This document shows positions 60,011 to 64,000 of a DNA stretch of 64,000 nt, piece by piece (within the stretch, counting starts at the first letter, position 1; every line of letters begins with the position of its first letter). Source of the stretch: Candidatus Eiseniibacteriota bacterium (GTDB lineage Bacteria > Eisenbacteria > RBG-16-71-46 > CAIMUX01). The stretch is from assembly GCA_020633975.1 (NCBI GenBank), contig JACKCR010000002.1, forward strand, positions 310,001 to 374,000, in the 5' to 3' direction. A program made the position numbers and the translations under genes. The notes under the pieces are model-generated. The model was not told where the DNA came from. It worked only from the letters and a program-made list of their open reading frames with translations, and did not search any database.

Positions 60011-61420
60011 ATGAGCGACCTTCTCGACCAGTTCCATGCCGAACTCCTCGCTTCAGATCGGGCCTGGTCGCCCGACGAAGTCGCGGCACGTGTCCTTCGG
60101 ATGAAGGGCGGCCCGGCCGCGGGCCTCGTTCGCGCAGTGCTGGAACGCGACGGCCGCTTCCAGGAACTCGCGAACGGTGATTGGGAGATTCGTACGCAGC
60201 GAGCGGTGCCGGTGGCCGAAGAGCCGCTTCGAGTCTGCTGGTTCGAAGCGGGCGAAGAGGGGGCGCTCCGTATCCACCTGGCGCCGTGGTCGCCGGGGCG
60301 TGGGCTTGGAAGCCCGGTGGTCATCCAAGGGACCGATCCGTCCCGTTGGTTCGGCCGTGCAGACGAGCTGTTCTCGAACCGGTGGGCGACGTTTCAACCC
60401 GGTGCATGCTCTCGCTGGCTCTGGCGCATGGACCGCCACTGGTCGATGGGCGAAGTGACTCGCGCTCCACTCGACCTGCAGACCTGGACGCGCCTCGTCC
60501 TTCTCGACGACGGAGTCGAGAACGATGCGCTCCGGCACGAGTGCGAACTCGGACGGCTCGCGGTCCGCTGGTCACTCGGGGCACACGCTGACGACGGGCC
60601 GGGGCGACTTCGGCTCCTCGCCGCCCTTCTCGATCACCTGTCTGCGGCCGATCCCCGGTCCTCCGACGAAGAGATCGAACGTCGTCGACTGGAACGACTG
60701 GAGACACGCTCGCTCGACTGGGCTCGCTACGACTTCTCGAAGGAAGACCTCGGACGTCTCCCTGCCGTTCCGGGTGTCTACCGTTTCCGGGACGCGGACG
60801 GTAGGTTGCTCTACGTCGGGAAGGCCCTCGACCTGTCTCGAAGGATTCCCGAGCACTTCCGTCCACTTCCTCAGGAGCCGACGAAGCGAGAGTCCATGCT
60901 CGCCGAAGTGCGCAGCTTCGAGTACGAGGAGCTCCCATCGGAACTCGAGGCGCTGGTACGTGAGTACCGTGCCATCGTCAGAGGGCGTCCGACCTGGAAC
61001 GTGCAGTCGGAGATCCACGCTCCGAAGCGGTTCCCGCCCGATTGGACATGGCCTCTCGTCTTCCTCGCGCCGGGAGGTGACGAGCTCCGCACGGTCGTCG
61101 TGCTTGCAGCTGCGGATCGAGGCGTGCTCCTCGACGTCGAAGTCGGGGCCGCGTGGGAAGAGGACCTCCCGTCGCTGCTCGACGAGGACAGCGGAGGAAA
61201 CGCGGAGTTGCTCGAAGCGAGCTTGGCTGAACGATTCCGGTCCGCCTTGGTGCTGGACCCACCGGAGGCGTGGCTCGCCCTGCGCTACTACGTTCGGTTC
61301 CGGGACCGGATCGACCGGATCGATCCGCTCTCGCTCAGCAGCCCCGATGGAGCGGCCCAGGCGCTCGAGGCTCTGGTCTCGGACCGCCAGGTCGACGAGG
61401 TGCGGGACCTACGTGGCTAG
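60011..61420 (+). CDS. GIY-YIG nuclease-domain protein (UvrC/Cho-like)
   Basis: 469 residues. The GIY-YIG domain spans about 250-335: LPAVPGVYRFRDADGRLLYV with the G-V-Y and L-Y-V-G halves of the motif, then GKALDLSRRIPEHF with the conserved Arg, and FEYEELPSELEALVREYRAI with the metal-binding Glu. This resembles the N-terminal nuclease of UvrC or Cho. The UVR and RNase-H-like EndoV domains are absent, so it is not UvrC itself. The first 65 residues look like a winged-helix (SPDEVAARVLRMKGGPAAGL, VRAVLERDGRFQELANGDWE). It probably cuts DNA in repair; the substrate is not known. A leaderless start is likely. Confidence 0.83.
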   Translation: MSDLLDQFHAELLASDRAWSPDEVAARVLRMKGGPAAGLVRAVLERDGRFQELANGDWEIRTQRAVPVAEEPLRVCWFEAGEEGALRIHLAPWSPGRGLGSPVVIQGTDPSRWFGRADELFSNRWATFQPGACSRWLWRMDRHWSMGEVTRAPLDLQTWTRLVLLDDGVENDALRHECELGRLAVRWSLGAHADDGPGRLRLLAALLDHLSAADPRSSDEEIERRRLERLETRSLDWARYDFSKEDLGRLPAVPGVYRFRDADGRLLYVGKALDLSRRIPEHFRPLPQEPTKRESMLAEVRSFEYEELPSELEALVREYRAIVRGRPTWNVQSEIHAPKRFPPDWTWPLVFLAPGGDELRTVVVLAAADRGVLLDVEVGAAWEEDLPSLLDEDSGGNAELLEASLAERFRSALVLDPPEAWLALRYYVRFRDRIDRIDPLSLSSPDGAAQALEALVSDRQVDEVRDLRG

Positions 61421-61489
61421 CGGCTCGCCTGTGCTATTCTCGACCGCGCCGCTCGTGGTGGATCGTGATCATACGGAAGGGGATGTGTG

Positions 61490-62665
61490 ATGGCGTTTGC
61501 TTCTTGGATGTCGCGCCTGGGGACCGAGACCGCGTTCGAGGTGCTCGCAAAGGCGAGAGCGCTGGAAGCGCAGGGACGGCAGATCGTCCACCTCGAGATC
61601 GGCGAGCCGGACTTCGATACGCCCAAGTTCATCTGTGACGCCGCGGTGGACGCACTTCGTTCCGGCTACACCCACTACGGACCGTCGGCTGGACTGCCGG
61701 AAGTCCGGGAAGCGATCTCTGCCTACGTGACCCAGACGCGTGGTGTCGACTACGGTCCGGAGAACGTCGTCGTCACTCCGGGTGCCAAGCCGATCATCTT
61801 CTTTGGACTCATCGCCTGCGTCGAGCCGGGCGATGAGGTGATCTATCCGGATCCGGCGTTCCCGATCTACGAATCGATGGTGAACTTCCTCGGCGCGAAG
61901 CCGGTCCCGCTCCGTCTGAGAGAGGAGCGCGGGTTCTCCGTCGACGTCGACGAACTGAAGTCGCTCCTCACCGACAAGACGCGGTTCCTCATCCTCAACT
62001 CTCCGGCGAACCCGACGGGCGGTACGATTCCGCGCGAAGACCTCGCCGCGATCGCAGACCTGGTTCGGGAGCGCGATCTCTGGGTCCTCTCGGACGAGAT
62101 CTACTCCCGCATCCTCTACGAAGGCGAACACCACTCGATCACGCAGTTCCCCGGGATGAAGGAGAAGACGATCATTCTCGACGGTCACTCGAAGACCTAC
62201 GCGATGACGGGGTGGCGTCTCGGCTACGGCGTCATGCCGGTGGAGCTCGCGAACCACATGACCCGTTTGATGACGAACTCGAACTCGTGCTGCAACGTGT
62301 TCGTACAGCGTGCAGGAATGAAAGCGCTCCAGGGCCCACAGGACGAGGTCGACGCGATGGTCGCGGAGTTCAAGCGACGTCGCGACGTCATCGTCGACGG
62401 GCTCAACGCGATCCCAGGTGTGCAGTGCTTGCGTCCCAAGGGTGCGTTCTACGCCTTCCCGAATGTCGCGGACCTCGACGTGCCGACTCGGCAGCTCGCC
62501 TCCGACCTTCTCGAGAAGGCGGGTGTCGCTTGCCTCTCCGGGACAGCATTCGGCCCCGGTGGTGACGGCTATCTGCGCTTCTCCTACGCGAACTCCGTCC
62601 AGAACATCGAGACGGCGCTCTCGCGAATCCGCGGTTACTTCGAGGAGGCAGGGCTCCGTCCCTGA
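61490..62665 (+). CDS. Class I/II PLP-dependent aminotransferase
   Basis: 391 residues; GGAAGGGG is 7 nt before the ATG at 61490. Fold-type I features: VHLEIGEPDFDTPKFICDAA, YGPSAGLPEVREAISAYV, VVVTPGAKPIIFFGLIACVE, PAFPIYESMVNFLGAKPVPL, LNSPANPTGGTIPREDL, VLSDEIYSRILYEGEH and the PLP lysine 235 in DGHSKTYAMTGWRLGYG, then YLRFSYANSVQNIETALSRI. It belongs to the aspartate-aminotransferase-like Ib group. Aspartate or an aromatic amino acid is a plausible substrate, but this is not certain. It stands between the GIY-YIG and GDSL genes. Confidence 0.93.
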   Translation: MAFASWMSRLGTETAFEVLAKARALEAQGRQIVHLEIGEPDFDTPKFICDAAVDALRSGYTHYGPSAGLPEVREAISAYVTQTRGVDYGPENVVVTPGAKPIIFFGLIACVEPGDEVIYPDPAFPIYESMVNFLGAKPVPLRLREERGFSVDVDELKSLLTDKTRFLILNSPANPTGGTIPREDLAAIADLVRERDLWVLSDEIYSRILYEGEHHSITQFPGMKEKTIILDGHSKTYAMTGWRLGYGVMPVELANHMTRLMTNSNSCCNVFVQRAGMKALQGPQDEVDAMVAEFKRRRDVIVDGLNAIPGVQCLRPKGAFYAFPNVADLDVPTRQLASDLLEKAGVACLSGTAFGPGGDGYLRFSYANSVQNIETALSRIRGYFEEAGLRP

Positions 62666-62676
62666 CGCGCGGCACG

Positions 62677-64000
62677 GTGAAGAAAGGTAGCGAACGCCCC
62701 CAGCCGCCGACCGGGGCGAAGCTCTGGGCCTTGCGGGCGTTCGGCATTCTCTTTGCGTTCTTTCTCCTCGGCATCGTCGAAGTGTCGCTCCGCGTCCTTG
62801 GCGTCGCGGCGCCCGAGCCGCTCGTACTCCGCAAGCAGCAGGGCGCCTTCGATGCCTACCAGCTGAACCCACGGGTCGGGCTCAACTACTTTCCGTCCGA
62901 GATGGAGCGGATCATGCCGCAGCCCGGGTTCCAGCTCTTTCGGGCGGAGAAGCCGGCTGGAACGCTGCGCATCTTCGTCCTCGGAGGATCGACGACTGCC
63001 GGCTTTCCGTACACGGCACAGGGAGCGTTCGCCAACTTCCTCCGGATCCGACTCGAAGAGCAGATGCCTGGGACGAAGCTCGAAGTCGTGAATTGCGGGA
63101 TCACCGCACTCAACAGCTACGCCGTGCTCGACTTCGTGAAGGAACTCCGTCATCACTCGCCGGACCTGTTTCTCGTCTACGCGGGCCACAACGAGTTCTA
63201 CGGCGCGCTCGGGCCGGCGAGTCGAGTCGCGTTCGGCAAGTCTCGCTTCTGGGTCGACACGATTCGGTCGATCATGGACCTCCGGATCTCACGTCTCCTT
63301 TCCCAAGCGGTACAGAAGGCGAAGGGAGAGCAAGGCGCGGTCGAAGGACAGACCCTGATGGGCGCGATGGTGGGAAAGACAGGAATCCGGGAGAGCGACC
63401 CGATCTTCACCGCGACGCTCGAGGGCTACGAGTCGAACCTAAGGGGAATCGCAGACGCAGCAGGCGACACCCCCGTGCTCTTCTGCGAGGTCGTTTCGAA
63501 TCTCCGCGATCAGTACCCGTTCCAGAGCCTCTGTGGCACAGACAGATCCGACGCGGAGTGCGAGCAGTTCGGTGAGTCCGCGGAGATGCTAGACCGCGAG
63601 CTGCGCGCGGCGTTTTCCCAGCGAGAACGCGCTTCGGTCGAGGAGACGGACCAAGGAGAGGAAGACGTCTCCCCGTTGCTCGAACGCGCTGAGTCACTCG
63701 TCCGTGAGCAGCCGGACCATGCCGGAGCCGTGTACACGCATGCAGAGGCGGCTCTCCTCATGTGGCTCGGCCAGCCTTCCCCTACGGGTCTTGGCGACGC
63801 CTCGGAGCCGTCAGCGGCCAAGGCTGCACCCGCCGCGATTCTCGAGCAGTTCACGCGTGCGCGGGATCTCGACGCGATCCGGTTTCGGGCGCCGAGCCAG
63901 ATCAATCAGGCGATCCGCTCCGTCGTGGAAGGGGAGAGAGCGTCTTCCGGCGGGGCCGCTCCGATCGGACTCGTGCCGACCGAGAGCTGGATCGACGCCC
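62677..64000 (+). CDS. GDSL/SGNH hydrolase-like protein with TPR-like region (3' truncated)
   Basis: The frame starts at GTG 62677 and runs open to the right edge (at least 441 residues), so the C-terminus is missing. A membrane helix at about 20-45 (LWALRAFGILFAFFLLGIVE) anchors the protein. The SGNH core follows: FVLGGSTTAGFPYTAQGAFA (Ser block), VVNCGITALNSYAVLDFV (Gly block) and LFLVYAGHNEFYGALGPASR (the GHNE variant of the Asn block). From about residue 330 the sequence becomes helical and repeat-like (LLERAESLVREQPDHAGAVY), suggesting TPRs. The family acts on acyl or glycosyl esters in the envelope; the substrate here is unknown. The start is 11 nt after the aminotransferase stop. Confidence 0.8.
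   Translation, partial: MKKGSERPQPPTGAKLWALRAFGILFAFFLLGIVEVSLRVLGVAAPEPLVLRKQQGAFDAYQLNPRVGLNYFPSEMERIMPQPGFQLFRAEKPAGTLRIFVLGGSTTAGFPYTAQGAFANFLRIRLEEQMPGTKLEVVNCGITALNSYAVLDFVKELRHHSPDLFLVYAGHNEFYGALGPASRVAFGKSRFWVDTIRSIMDLRISRLLSQAVQKAKGEQGAVEGQTLMGAMVGKTGIRESDPIFTATLEGYESNLRGIADAAGDTPVLFCEVVSNLRDQYPFQSLCGTDRSDAECEQFGESAEMLDRELRAAFSQRERASVEETDQGEEDVSPLLERAESLVREQPDHAGAVYTHAEAALLMWLGQPSPTGLGDASEPSAAKAAPAAILEQFTRARDLDAIRFRAPSQINQAIRSVVEGERASSGGAAPIGLVPTESWIDA

Overview
This is a 64-kb window of GC-rich chromosomal DNA with 49 protein-coding genes (two run off the ends). I see no insertion sequence, prophage, CRISPR array, rRNA or recognisable tRNA. The genes suggest a Gram-negative, diderm bacterium of the FCB type. 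There are several outer-membrane beta-barrels, many signal peptides and lipoproteins, and five secreted proteins ending in a FlgD-Ig-like tail (NPFNP, then WDG, then GVYW/GVYF), as used for type IX-like surface sorting. High GC plus this style of tail recalls Candidatus Eisenbacteria and its relatives; that placement is inference.

Layout. 1-528: end of an outer-membrane barrel gene. 529-1315: no gene, but a long RNA hairpin followed by a strong terminator. 1316-1678: small membrane protein. 1680-10606 (minus strand): a parallel beta-helix surface protein, then an operon of tail-bearing secreted protein, PorV-like barrel and arginine decarboxylase (speA). 10841-14337: patatin, two glycosyltransferases and a tRNA-binding-domain protein. 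14375-17011: alanine racemase (minus strand), CoA-binding protein and a lipoprotein. 17190-21137: ETF beta, ETF alpha, thioesterase, enoyl-CoA hydratase and a TIM-barrel protein, apparently one operon. 21406-22131: a lipoprotein gene with an in-frame TGA. 22239-31445: membrane phosphatase (minus strand), NtrB/NtrC-like two-component pair, helical protein, barrel, YbbR protein and a small Cys protein. 31745-36279: HU, rsmI, CDP-alcohol phosphatidyltransferase, tmk, larB, larC. 36720-45891: four large secreted proteins. 45916-55542: two membrane GT-C/TPR proteins around pyruvate phosphate dikinase, then a von Willebrand A protein. 55644-64000: lamin-tail surface protein, a 913-aa exported protein, GIY-YIG nuclease, class I aminotransferase and a truncated GDSL/SGNH protein.

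Most notable. The gene at 21406-22131 reads through one in-frame TGA that falls exactly in the C-x3-C pair of a YHS/TRASH-type metal-binding motif (Cys-Sec-Ser-Pro-Cys). Coding continues in the same frame, and a small hairpin with GU in its loop lies 21 nt after the TGA. I read it as a probable new selenoprotein lipoprotein. Secondary points are an undescribed structured RNA at about 985-1263, several genes that look leaderless with a TAGNNT -10 box 6-9 nt before the ATG, and hairpins abutting or covering the ribosome-binding sites of the HU and lamin-tail genes.

Regulation. Good sigma-70-like promoters can be read at 10746-10717 (minus strand), 31495-31524, 36323-36351, 40172-40201 and 48361-48388. 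Clear intrinsic terminators lie at 1216-1263, 5270-5222 (minus strand), 21209-21245, 22170-22208 and 51290-51327.
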